From positions 1 through 15,403 of the forward strand of contig JABDPL010000320.1 of NCBI GenBank assembly GCA_013042825.1: a stretch of DNA of 15,403 bases. The letters are read 5' to 3'. Position 1 is the first letter of the stretch. The number at the start of each line of letters is the position of its first letter. The DNA is from Flavobacteriaceae bacterium (GTDB lineage Bacteria; Bacteroidota; Bacteroidia; Flavobacteriales; Flavobacteriaceae). The translations under genes were made by a program, and so were the position numbers. Positions 1-7,180 of this stretch are shown piece by piece. The notes beneath the pieces are model-generated. The model had not been told where the DNA came from. It was given only the letters and a program-made list of their open reading frames with translations, and did not search any database.

Positions 1-339
1 CTCATATTAAGTGCAATAGCGATAGTAATTCTTGCTAAACTATTACCTGGCGTAAGTCTGAGTCCGCCATATATCACGGCTTTACTCGTCGCCCTGGTAC
101 TTGCCGTTTTGAATGTTCTGGTCAAGCCAATTCTGATCATTCTTACCTTGCCGATCACCATCATTACGCTCGGATTATTCCTCCTTGTAATCAATGCACT
201 TATCATCCTGCTGGCCGATAAAATGATCGATGGCTTTAGTGTGAGCAGTTTCTGGACGGCTATACTGTTCAGCATACTTCTGTCCATTCTGCAATCCATT
301 TTGAATTCATTTGTAAAGGAGGAGAAAACCCGGGATTAA
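1..339 (+). CDS. YvlD / phage holin family 4 membrane protein, 5' partial
   Basis: The frame is open from base 1 to the TAA at 337-339 and gives 112 residues, almost all hydrophobic, with about four membrane segments. The pattern (a segment ending in KLLPGV, then SPPYITALLVAL, then VLNVLVKPILIILTLPITI, and a late VINALIILLAD) is that of the YvlD/Phage_holin_4_2 family of small inner-membrane proteins. Family members are about 115 residues long, so only a few N-terminal residues are missing beyond the window edge. The first in-window start-like codon, a TTG at 109, falls inside a membrane segment and is not the real start. The family name comes from weak similarity to phage holins; most chromosomal members are stand-alone proteins of unknown role, linked to envelope stress in some Firmicutes. 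Nothing here suggests a prophage. The gene ends 70 bases before tig, which has its own promoter. Confidence 0.8.
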   Translation, partial: LILSAIAIVILAKLLPGVSLSPPYITALLVALVLAVLNVLVKPILIILTLPITIITLGLFLLVINALIILLADKMIDGFSVSSFWTAILFSILLSILQSILNSFVKEEKTRD

Positions 340-355
340 TACCTGTTCAATCCTT

Positions 356-386
356 TTTGTTCGAATTTTTATTTGTTGTATTTTTG
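356..386 (+). promoter_or_regulatory. Bacteroidota-type promoter for tig
   Basis: TTTG at 356-359 and TATTTTTG at 379-386 are separated by 19 bases. This is an exact fit to the -33 TTTG / -7 TAnnTTTG consensus of the Bacteroidota primary sigma factor. The predicted transcript start lies near 392, leaving a leader of roughly 18 bases before the tig ATG. It implies that tig is transcribed independently of the upstream membrane-protein gene. Confidence 0.65.
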
Positions 387-409
387 CTCCCTTATTCTGA
401 AGATTAGCC

Positions 410-1732
410 ATGAATATTACAAGAGAAAACATAGATGAGCTGAATGCCATCCTAAAGGTTGATATCGAGAAGGACGATTATAGTGATAAAGTTCACAAGA
501 TCCTCTCAGATTACAGGAAAACAGCTAATATCCCCGGTTTTAGAAAGGGACATGTGCCTATGGGTATGGTCAGGAAGCAATATGGTAAAGCCGTTCTAAT
601 CGATGAAGTGAACAAATTACTACAAGATGCCCTCGGAAAATATCTAGTTGAGGAGAAGCTGGATGTTCTTGGAAATCCATTACCAAAGTCACAAGATAAC
701 CTCGATTGGAATGCTGATGCCTTTAGCTTTGAATTTGAACTCGGACTTGCACCTAAATTTGAAGTAGAGCTGAAATCGAAGAAACCGATCACACAATTCA
801 AGATCGTAGCTGACAAGAAAATGGTAGACAACCAGGTTGAACGCTTACAGAAGCAATTCGGAAAATTGATCGCAAAAGACAGCGTTGAAGAGGGTGACGA
901 AATAACAGGCGTTTTCAAAAATGAAGAAGAAGGGATTGATAATAGCACGACCTTAACCTTGGATAAGATCAAGGGGAAGTCAAACATCAAAAAGTTTATC
1001 GGTTTGAAAGTGGGCGATCAACTCGAACTGAAGACGAAGAATCTTTTTAATGATGACCATGATCTGATGCACTTTCTTAAGGTCTCGCACGATGATGCCC
1101 ATGGCCTTGATACAGAGGTTGAATTTACCGTTAAAGAGATTAATATGCGGGAGTTGGCCGAGCTTGACCAGGATCTCTTTGATAAGATCTATGGACCGGG
1201 TGTGGTAAAGACCGTAACCGAATTGAAGGATAAGATCAAAGCTGATGCCGAAAAACAATTCGAACAGCAATCAGATCAGAAACTGCTTAACGATGTTACC
1301 GAGTACCTTGTTGAGAACACCAAGTTCGATCTGCCTTCTGAATTCCTTATGAAATGGATGCAGACCACCAGCGAAGAGAAAATCGATGAATTACAGGCCA
1401 AGGAAGAGTACATTAAATCGGAAAAGGGCATGCGTTATCAATTGATTGAAGGCCAGTTGATCGAGACCCATAATCTGCAAATAAATTTTGAAGAGGTTAA
1501 AGCCTTTGCCATGGATATGATCAAAGCCCAAATGGCTCAATTCGGCCAATTGAATCCAGGTGAACAGGAAATCGAAGAAATCACCGCTCGTGTTTTGTCA
1601 AACCAGGAGGAGGTAAAACGGATTTCCGACCAGCTCATGAGCCAGAAACTATTAAACCTCTACAAGGAAGAGGCGAATCTCAAGCTCAAGGAAATGACCT
1701 ACGAAAAATTTGTCAAAGAGGCATACGGATAA
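410..1732 (+). CDS. tig: Trigger factor, ribosome-associated chaperone
   Basis: Trigger factor binds the ribosome exit tunnel and shields nascent chains as they emerge. The 440-residue product (E. coli has 432) keeps the three-part layout. The N-terminal ribosome-binding domain is about residues 1-120 with the signature GFRKGHVP at 43-50. The position of the FKBP-like domain is about 155-245, and the C-terminal helical chaperone domain is about 250-440. The PPIase portion is poorly conserved: I cannot find the MIPGFE-type active-site segment of E. coli, and it is rich in charged and Asn/Asp/His residues around 213-232. Prolyl isomerase activity is therefore doubtful (inference), while chaperone activity should remain. 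The ATG at 410 fits the family N terminus and the promoter at 356-386. It lies near clpP and clpX, a common bacterial grouping, although here separated from them by an opposite-strand gene. Confidence 0.97.
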   Translation: MNITRENIDELNAILKVDIEKDDYSDKVHKILSDYRKTANIPGFRKGHVPMGMVRKQYGKAVLIDEVNKLLQDALGKYLVEEKLDVLGNPLPKSQDNLDWNADAFSFEFELGLAPKFEVELKSKKPITQFKIVADKKMVDNQVERLQKQFGKLIAKDSVEEGDEITGVFKNEEEGIDNSTTLTLDKIKGKSNIKKFIGLKVGDQLELKTKNLFNDDHDLMHFLKVSHDDAHGLDTEVEFTVKEINMRELAELDQDLFDKIYGPGVVKTVTELKDKIKADAEKQFEQQSDQKLLNDVTEYLVENTKFDLPSEFLMKWMQTTSEEKIDELQAKEEYIKSEKGMRYQLIEGQLIETHNLQINFEEVKAFAMDMIKAQMAQFGQLNPGEQEIEEITARVLSNQEEVKRISDQLMSQKLLNLYKEEANLKLKEMTYEKFVKEAYG

Positions 1733-1750
1733 AAGGAACTAAACCATGAT

Positions 1751-1779
1751 AAAAGCGCTTCAACTGAAGCGCTTTTTTT
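1751..1779. terminator. Bidirectional terminator between tig and the pyruvate-kinase-like gene
   Basis: An 11-base-pair perfect stem (1751-1761 pairing with 1766-1776) with loop AACT contains a GCGCTTC/GAAGCGC core flanked by an A-run and a T-run, so it works as an intrinsic terminator on either strand. It lies between two convergent genes and its T-run overlaps the stop codon of the minus-strand gene at 1778-1780. Confidence 0.9.
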
Positions 1780-3610
1780 ATGTTATAGGGTTGAATTTAA
1801 GCTTGGGCGAAATTTGCTTGTTTTTCCTGCGTATATGCTCCATTTCGGTAAGGATCTTATCGAGCATCTTAACGGCTTTTAAAATATAATAGCCCTTATT
1901 CAGCATAACACATTCAGAACGTTGAGCCACTGCCGCATCCGTTATTTCAGAGCGGGTTGGTAAGCCTTTTTTTGCAAGGCTTTCCAGAACCTGAGTTGCC
2001 CAGATGTTTGGAATGTGTGCGGCTTCGCAGATCCGTAAGATCTCTTCCTGAATTATGGCGAATTTTTTCCAGCCGGTCTCAATGGCCAGGTCCCCGCGGG
2101 CGATCATAATTCCGACGGGATAATTCTCCATTGCGGTTAATAATAATGCAGGAAGGTTCTTATAGGCTTCCATCGTCTCAATTTTTAAGATAATTCCCAG
2201 GTCGGCCTTATACCTGCTTAACTCTATCAGAAGGTCTGTTACATCTTCTTTGGAATTGACAAAGGAGAAATTTACGATATCGGCATGTTCAGCAACAAAC
2301 CGCAGATCTGATTTATCCCTTTCAGTAAGGCCTTTAATATCCAAGTTACTCTCGGGGAAATTAATTCCTTTTCCCGCTCTTAGTTTTCCGCCTTTCTTCT
2401 TGGTAGTTGTAATCTCTATCAAGGCATGGTCGTCCTGAATGGCTTTAACGACTCCTTCGATCTTTCCATCATCGAAATAAACGGGATCATCGATTTTCAG
2501 GTAAGAGAAAACCAGGGGTTCCGAGCAGGAAATATGGGCTATTGAAGTGATTTCACCATCATCATTTCTTTGAGCCGGTTCGCCGGGAATGGATGTTTTA
2601 TCCAATCGCAGAAGGTCTCCTTCAAACAGATAAATAATCTCTTCCAGAGGTAATAATTCATGAACCGTATGAATTTCAGAATTCGTCCTGGTCTCAAGAA
2701 AGACATTCAGCAGGGTATCTGTAGTAACAAAGGCGGAATCATGGCAAGTAGCCCAGCGACCAATGCCCTCGGCTTCCTCAATAACCAGTTTACATTTTTT
2801 ACTTCTGGCATCCCTGAAGATCACATAAGATCCCTTAATGGTTTTCTTAAGCCATTTTTTATTAACCGGAATCACGGCATCGGCCCTGCTTACATCAGTT
2901 GGCATTATGCCATAGGGTGCGAGCCAGACCCAGGCCGGATTAACAATTTGCCCATATACATTGCGCTTGGGCTTTATATGGATAACCTTGGGTCCGGGTT
3001 TCATTATCCCGGTCCTGATCTTTGGCCCACCAAGATCCATGGCAATTTTGCAGCAGCTGTCGGTAGTTCTGATATTGTCGATCATGGCCTTCCAGATGAT
3101 CTCATCATCATGTGCACAATTGATGCGGGCCACATCCATTCCGATATCGATCAGGTTCTCGATGAACTCAGGGTCGTCTGCAGCGTTAGTGGGTTGGGTT
3201 ACCATGATCCTGGTATCCCTTTTCTTAGGCGATTTGCCCAGTATGGCTTCAGTATTCCTTTTGAGTAAATCATGGGCCACGTCATAAGTGATATAGTCCT
3301 TCTCTGGATTATAGGGTTCCCGATCGAGTAATTCTCTTACCACTACCTTTAAACCGATAAGATTTTGAAGGATCTGCCCCTCCATATGTGTGGAAATCGG
3401 GATACCAAGGGCGCTCCATTCCTCTTCAAGAGTTGAAATATTGAAGGACCGTAATGCTAAATAATGGATGAGGTTTCTCGCGCTTTCCCTGTACCTCGAA
3501 TCTACTCTTTTTATCTCGGGTTCATAGCGCTGCTCGTAGGCTTCGATCTTATCAAATATCAGGTTGATTTGAGCACTGATTTTCGCTAGGACATCGCGTT
3601 GTAAAACCAT
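1778..3610 (-). CDS. Atypical pyruvate-kinase-like protein without C-terminal domain
   Basis: A 610-residue protein related to pyruvate kinase (phosphoenolpyruvate + ADP to pyruvate + ATP), from a divergent subfamily. Residues 1-130 are an extra, charged helical N-terminal region. The barrel then begins with TRIMVTQP, GMDVARINCAHD (Arg162, Asn164) and MDLGGPKIRTG (191-201), where the usual enzyme has TIGP, ARLNFSHG and DTKGPEIRT. An enlarged insert of about 230 residues replaces the ~100-residue B domain. The catalytic half keeps ILKIE (Lys476, Glu478), MIARGDL (503-508) and ATQ (538-540), so metal and phosphoenolpyruvate binding look possible. The GETAKG segment is absent (VMLNKGYY instead) and only about 37 residues follow, so the usual allosteric C-terminal domain is missing. 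The frame runs open to 3733, but I choose the ATG at 3610 because the extension is AT-rich and covers the promoter region shared with clpP. Its substrate may differ from that of housekeeping pyruvate kinase. Confidence 0.82.
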   Translation of the reverse strand: MVLQRDVLAKISAQINLIFDKIEAYEQRYEPEIKRVDSRYRESARNLIHYLALRSFNISTLEEEWSALGIPISTHMEGQILQNLIGLKVVVRELLDREPYNPEKDYITYDVAHDLLKRNTEAILGKSPKKRDTRIMVTQPTNAADDPEFIENLIDIGMDVARINCAHDDEIIWKAMIDNIRTTDSCCKIAMDLGGPKIRTGIMKPGPKVIHIKPKRNVYGQIVNPAWVWLAPYGIMPTDVSRADAVIPVNKKWLKKTIKGSYVIFRDARSKKCKLVIEEAEGIGRWATCHDSAFVTTDTLLNVFLETRTNSEIHTVHELLPLEEIIYLFEGDLLRLDKTSIPGEPAQRNDDGEITSIAHISCSEPLVFSYLKIDDPVYFDDGKIEGVVKAIQDDHALIEITTTKKKGGKLRAGKGINFPESNLDIKGLTERDKSDLRFVAEHADIVNFSFVNSKEDVTDLLIELSRYKADLGIILKIETMEAYKNLPALLLTAMENYPVGIMIARGDLAIETGWKKFAIIQEEILRICEAAHIPNIWATQVLESLAKKGLPTRSEITDAAVAQRSECVMLNKGYYILKAVKMLDKILTEMEHIRRKNKQISPKLKFNPIT

Positions 3611-3625
3611 GACTCGGATTTTTAA

Positions 3626-3633
3626 CAAAATTA
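3626..3633 (-). promoter_or_regulatory. Possible -7 element for the pyruvate-kinase-like gene
   Basis: On the minus strand this reads TAATTTTG, a full match to the Bacteroidota TAnnTTTG -7 element, 15 bases before the chosen ATG at 3610. The -33 region is poor, and the leader would be only about 10 bases. It argues against translation starting upstream at 3733. Confidence 0.35.
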
Positions 3634-3689
3634 CTGCATTTTGCCCTATTTCAGGCATTTTCAGCATTAAATAAACACTAATTTTGATC

Positions 3690-3723
3690 TTTGAATTATT
3701 TAAAGAATAAGTTAGTATCTTTA
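3690..3723 (+). promoter_or_regulatory. Probable promoter for clpP(X)
   Basis: TTTG at 3690-3693 and TATCTTTA at 3716-3723 are 22 bases apart and resemble the Bacteroidota -33/-7 pair with one mismatch. The transcript would begin near 3730, about 20 bases before the clpP ATG. I see no heat-shock (CIRCE-type) inverted repeat here. Confidence 0.5.
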
Positions 3724-3749
3724 CAGAATTCAATCGAAAAAATCAAAGA

Positions 3750-4424
3750 ATGAATTACGCAAAAGAATTTGAAAAATTCGCCGTAAAAGATCAGGGCATA
3801 AACAGCCTTTATTACAATAAAATTGTCAGCAGCATGTATCCCCAAAGCCTGACACCCAACATCATTGAAGAGCGTCAGATGAATATTGCAATCTTTGACG
3901 TATTCTCGCGTTTAATGATGGATCGTATTATTTTCCTGGGCACAGGTGTCAATGATCAGGTTGCCAATATCATTCAGGCGCAATTGCTGTTTCTGGAGAG
4001 CACGGATTCATCAAAGGATATTCAGATCTATATCAACTCTCCCGGAGGTAGTGTTTATGCAGGATTAGGCATATATGACACCATGCAACTCATCAAGCCT
4101 GACGTAGCTACAATATGCACAGGAATGGCTGCATCTATGGCTGCAGTTCTGCTTTGTGCTGGTGAGAAAGGTAAACGGAGTGGCTTGAATCACTCCAGGG
4201 TTATGATCCATCAACCCCTTGGTGGAGCACAGGGACAGGCCAGTGACATTGAGATCACGGCCCGTGAGATCCTGATCCTGAAAGAGGAACTGTATAAAAT
4301 CATCAGTAAGCATTCCGGTCAGGATTATGAAAAGGTTTATGCCGATGGTGACCGGGATTACTGGATGCGATCGGAAAAAGCATTGGAATATGGTATGATC
4401 GATGAAATCCTTGCCCGCGATTAA
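3750..4424 (+). CDS. clpP: ATP-dependent Clp protease, proteolytic subunit ClpP
   Basis: ClpP is the serine peptidase that forms a double heptameric barrel and degrades substrates fed by ClpX. The 224-residue product carries the catalytic triad: Ser129 in GMAASMAA, His154 in MIHQPLGG and Asp203 in the DRDYWM segment, with the usual spacing. The INSPGGSVYAGLGIYD strand/turn and the oligomerisation helix are intact. The roughly 40-residue N-terminal part ahead of the IAIFDVFSRLMMDRIIFL core is somewhat longer than the mature E. coli protein and may be a processed propeptide, as in many Bacteroidota ClpP. The ATG at 3750 follows a plausible promoter and has no strong Shine-Dalgarno sequence. clpX starts 23 bases downstream, so the two are co-transcribed. 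Confidence 0.98.
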   Translation: MNYAKEFEKFAVKDQGINSLYYNKIVSSMYPQSLTPNIIEERQMNIAIFDVFSRLMMDRIIFLGTGVNDQVANIIQAQLLFLESTDSSKDIQIYINSPGGSVYAGLGIYDTMQLIKPDVATICTGMAASMAAVLLCAGEKGKRSGLNHSRVMIHQPLGGAQGQASDIEITAREILILKEELYKIISKHSGQDYEKVYADGDRDYWMRSEKALEYGMIDEILARD

Positions 4425-4447
4425 GAATTTGACCTAATATAACCAGT

Positions 4448-5680
4448 ATGTCTAAAGAAGACTTAGAATGCTCGTTTTGCGGTAGAAAGAAACCCGAAAC
4501 GAATTTGCTTATTGCCGGATTGGATGCTCATATATGCGATCGCTGTATAGAGCAGGCGCATGGCATCGTTATCGAGGAGTCAAAGCAAATGGACAGCGGT
4601 GATCTTTCTGCCGAACTGATGCTTCGCAAACCACAGCAGATCAAATCGTTTCTCGATGAGTATATCATTGGTCAGGAACATACGAAACGGGTGATGTCTG
4701 TGGCCGTCTATAATCATTATAAACGATTGCTGCAGGCTACAGGCGACGACGATGTTGAGATCCAGAAGAGCAATATTATTATGGTCGGTCAGACAGGAAC
4801 AGGAAAAACCCTTATGGCGAAGACCATTGCCCGTATGCTGAATGTACCATTGGCCATTGTTGATGCAACGGTATTGACCGAGGCCGGCTATGTAGGTGAA
4901 GATGTTGAAAGCATATTAACCCGGTTACTTCAGGCCGCAGATTATAACCTCGAGAAAGCTCAGCGCGGCATCGTATTTATAGACGAGATTGATAAGATCG
5001 CGAGAAAAAGCGATAATCCCTCCATCACACGGGACGTTTCCGGAGAGGGTGTTCAGCAGGCGTTGCTGAAGTTACTTGAAGGCACTGTGGTGAATGTTCC
5101 ACCCAAAGGGGGGCGCAAACATCCCGATCAGAAATTCATCGAGGTGAATACAGAGAATATCCTGTTTATCGCAGGAGGTGCATTCGACGGACTGGAACGT
5201 ATTATCTCCAGAAGACTGAACATGTCGGCAATAGGATATAAGGCTTCACATGATGAGGATATTCTGGATAAGGATAACCTGCTCCAGTACGTAATACCTA
5301 AGGACCTCAAGGATTACGGACTAATACCTGAAATAATCGGAAGACTTCCTGTGCTCACTTATATGAACCCACTGGATTCCAATACCCTTAGGGCTATCCT
5401 TACAGAACCTAAAAATGCCATCGTTAAGCAATACAAGAAATTGTTCCAGATGGATGATATTAACCTCACCTTTTCAGAAGGTGCTTTAGGATTTATAGTA
5501 GACAAGGCCATTGAATATAAACTGGGGGCCAGGGGTCTGCGTTCCCTATGTGAGGAAATACTCACCGATGCCATGTTTACCCTACCGGGAACTGGCGAAA
5601 CCAAGTTGAATGTGACCAAGGGTTATGCTGAGGGTAAATTGACCAAAACCACACTGAAAAAACTAAAAGCCGTTTCCTAA
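4448..5680 (+). CDS. clpX: ATP-dependent Clp protease ATP-binding subunit ClpX
   Basis: ClpX is the AAA+ unfoldase that recognises substrates and threads them into ClpP. The 410-residue product has an N-terminal C4 zinc-binding domain (Cys8, Cys11, Cys30, Cys33), Walker A GQTGTGKT (114-121), pore-1 loop GYVG (147-150), Walker B VFIDE (176-180), the RKH loop (223-225) and sensor II GARGLR (360-365). The ClpP-docking loop is IGY (262-264), in place of the IGF of E. coli; this conservative change fits docking to its own ClpP. The C-terminal tail is short. It follows clpP by 23 bases on the same strand, the standard clpP-clpX operon. Confidence 0.98.
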   Translation: MSKEDLECSFCGRKKPETNLLIAGLDAHICDRCIEQAHGIVIEESKQMDSGDLSAELMLRKPQQIKSFLDEYIIGQEHTKRVMSVAVYNHYKRLLQATGDDDVEIQKSNIIMVGQTGTGKTLMAKTIARMLNVPLAIVDATVLTEAGYVGEDVESILTRLLQAADYNLEKAQRGIVFIDEIDKIARKSDNPSITRDVSGEGVQQALLKLLEGTVVNVPPKGGRKHPDQKFIEVNTENILFIAGGAFDGLERIISRRLNMSAIGYKASHDEDILDKDNLLQYVIPKDLKDYGLIPEIIGRLPVLTYMNPLDSNTLRAILTEPKNAIVKQYKKLFQMDDINLTFSEGALGFIVDKAIEYKLGARGLRSLCEEILTDAMFTLPGTGETKLNVTKGYAEGKLTKTTLKKLKAVS

Positions 5681-5739
5681 GGTTGGTCAAATACTAAAAC
5701 ATAAAATAAACGAGTCGAATAAAAGTCGGTATGGCCTTG

Positions 5740-5760
5740 CTAAAGCATGGCCTTAGTTTT
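5740..5760. terminator. Weak hairpin between convergent clpX and PD40 genes
   Basis: Bases 5740-5746 pair with 5750-5756 (seven positions, one A-C mismatch, three-base loop) and are followed by TTTT. It lies in the 109-base gap between two convergent genes, where a terminator is expected. The stem is short and imperfect, so this is only a candidate. Confidence 0.3.
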
Positions 5761-5789
5761 GGTTAAACCTTATCTCCACAGCGGTATTG

Positions 5790-7034
5790 CTATTTTGAGT
5801 TGCTTATGGCCGATAGTTTCAAAACCTTTTTGTAGATGCGGTTATCGGAGACGTCTGTTGCCTGAAAGGCAAATTCATTTTCATCAAATCCGGATTTGAG
5901 GATTTTTACTTTATATTCCTCGAAAGCTTTAACAGCAAAACTGAAATGCGCATCGACACCGGTGGTTTGTACTGATAATTCCTTACCGGCTTTATCTAAA
6001 AGGACCACCCGGGCATTTGGAAGGGGTTGGTTGGTTCCCGAGTCGACTATGATCCCTTGTAAGGTGTGTTCGATCAATTCAGACCTGAACTGGTACATAT
6101 CAAAACTGCCTTTGCCTCCGGTCCTGTTCGAACTGAAAAAGCCAAGTTCCTCATCTACAAAACGCATAGCGACTTCATCATAGCTCGAATTGATCTGATC
6201 GCCCAGATTCTGCGGTAAATCGAATGAATCATTTAAAATAGCCGACATGAAAAGGTCCATTCCGCCAAATCCAGGATGCCCGTTCGAAGAAAAATATAGC
6301 GTTCTGCCATCTGAACTCATAGAGGGATAAGTCTCATCTTCAGGAGTATTAATAGATGCATCGATAAGTTCAGGTATACCCAATGTGCCATCCGGTTGAA
6401 TTTCGGCTTTGTAAAGGTCATAACCACCATAACCTCCTGGTTTGTTTGAAGCAAAAAGCAGGGTCTTTCCATCCGGGCTCACATAAGGGAACTCTATGGA
6501 ATAGGAGTTGTTGCGTGTTAGTTGTTGGATGTTGATCCAGTTTCCGTGGGAATTCTTTTCCAGAGTAGCTTTGAACAATTGGTAGTTTTTAGAATTTTCT
6601 CGCAATGCTCGTGTGTAATAGATGGTCTTCTCATCAGGTGAGAAAGCTACCTGACCTTCGTTATGCTTGGTGTTCAGTATTCTAGAGAATAAGAGAGGAT
6701 TTGATATCTCTCCGTTCTCGTCGATATCCATACAGAACAATTCGGTGAAGGGTTCCTTTGTATTGCTGTCTAAACCGTTACCAAGACCCCCAATTTTCTT
6801 GGAAGACACCACTATAAGTTTACCTCTGAATAGTCCGGAACTAAATTCAGAATATTTGGTATTCACATCAGAGGGTTTGATATCAAATTCAATCCCGCTT
6901 CTGTTAAGCGAGGTATTTTCATCGGGGATCTCAATAGTACGGTTAAAATCAGGTTCCGAGGGAAGAACCATCGCATTTTCAGTTGAAAATAGTGTACTAA
7001 AAGCAATCGCCAGGGTAGGGATAATCGCTTTCAT
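5790..7034 (-). CDS. Exported PD40 beta-propeller protein with carboxypeptidase-regulatory-like domain
   Basis: A 414-residue envelope protein of unknown role. Residues 1-21 form a signal peptide (Lys2, a hydrophobic stretch, likely cut after STENA) without a lipobox cysteine, so it should be soluble in the periplasm or secreted. Next come PD40/WD40-like repeats: FSPDEKTIYY (about 131-140), VSPDGKTLLFASN (185-197), MSSDGRTLYFSSN (239-251) and a degenerate LGFFSSN blade (about 297-303). The C-terminal ~87 residues (from about 324) look like a carboxypeptidase-regulatory-like beta-sandwich. In Bacteroidota this combination usually ends in an OmpA-like peptidoglycan-binding domain, which is absent here. 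A TTG at 7088 could extend the frame, but it coincides with the -33 element, so the ATG at 7034 is chosen. It lies downstream of the GH3-like gene on the same strand but has its own promoter. Confidence 0.8.
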   Translation of the reverse strand: MKAIIPTLAIAFSTLFSTENAMVLPSEPDFNRTIEIPDENTSLNRSGIEFDIKPSDVNTKYSEFSSGLFRGKLIVVSSKKIGGLGNGLDSNTKEPFTELFCMDIDENGEISNPLLFSRILNTKHNEGQVAFSPDEKTIYYTRALRENSKNYQLFKATLEKNSHGNWINIQQLTRNNSYSIEFPYVSPDGKTLLFASNKPGGYGGYDLYKAEIQPDGTLGIPELIDASINTPEDETYPSMSSDGRTLYFSSNGHPGFGGMDLFMSAILNDSFDLPQNLGDQINSSYDEVAMRFVDEELGFFSSNRTGGKGSFDMYQFRSELIEHTLQGIIVDSGTNQPLPNARVVLLDKAGKELSVQTTGVDAHFSFAVKAFEEYKVKILKSGFDENEFAFQATDVSDNRIYKKVLKLSAISNSK

Positions 7035-7058
7035 TTCAATGGATTTATTGATTAATAG

Positions 7059-7088
7059 CAAACTAAAAGTAGCAGTAATAATCTTCAA
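7059..7088 (-). promoter_or_regulatory. Promoter for the PD40 protein gene
   Basis: On the minus strand TTG (7088-7086) and TTAGTTTG (7066-7059) are separated by 19 bases, a good match to the Bacteroidota promoter. The transcript would begin near 7052, 18 bases before the ATG at 7034. This excludes the TTG at 7088 as a start codon if the promoter is real. Confidence 0.5.
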
Positions 7089-7180
7089 TTGAAAGCATTA
7101 GTGTCCTATTTTAGACAAAACCGGATCAATTTTCGATTATCGAATTAATTATTCAAATTTCTTCGATAAACGACGGGGGA

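Noticed and set aside
1..339. Prophage holin
   Set aside because: The family name is shared, but there is no lysin, no phage gene and no cluster; chromosomal YvlD-type proteins have the same pattern.
511..990. Open frame of 159 codons antisense to tig
   Set aside because: It is a Ser/Phe-rich mirror of the trigger factor frame with no domain.
2660..3268. Open frame of 202 codons on the plus strand
   Set aside because: It is antisense to the pyruvate-kinase-like gene, whose motifs are clear; the translation has no recognisable domain.
3611..3733. 41-residue N-terminal extension of the pyruvate-kinase-like protein
   Set aside because: The stretch is AT-rich, lacks family-like residues, and contains the clpP promoter and a minus-strand -7 element, so the ATG at 3610 is preferred.
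7035..7088. 18-residue extension of the PD40 protein from a TTG at 7088
   Set aside because: The TTG coincides with the predicted -33 element, and the ATG at 7034 directly opens a good signal peptide.
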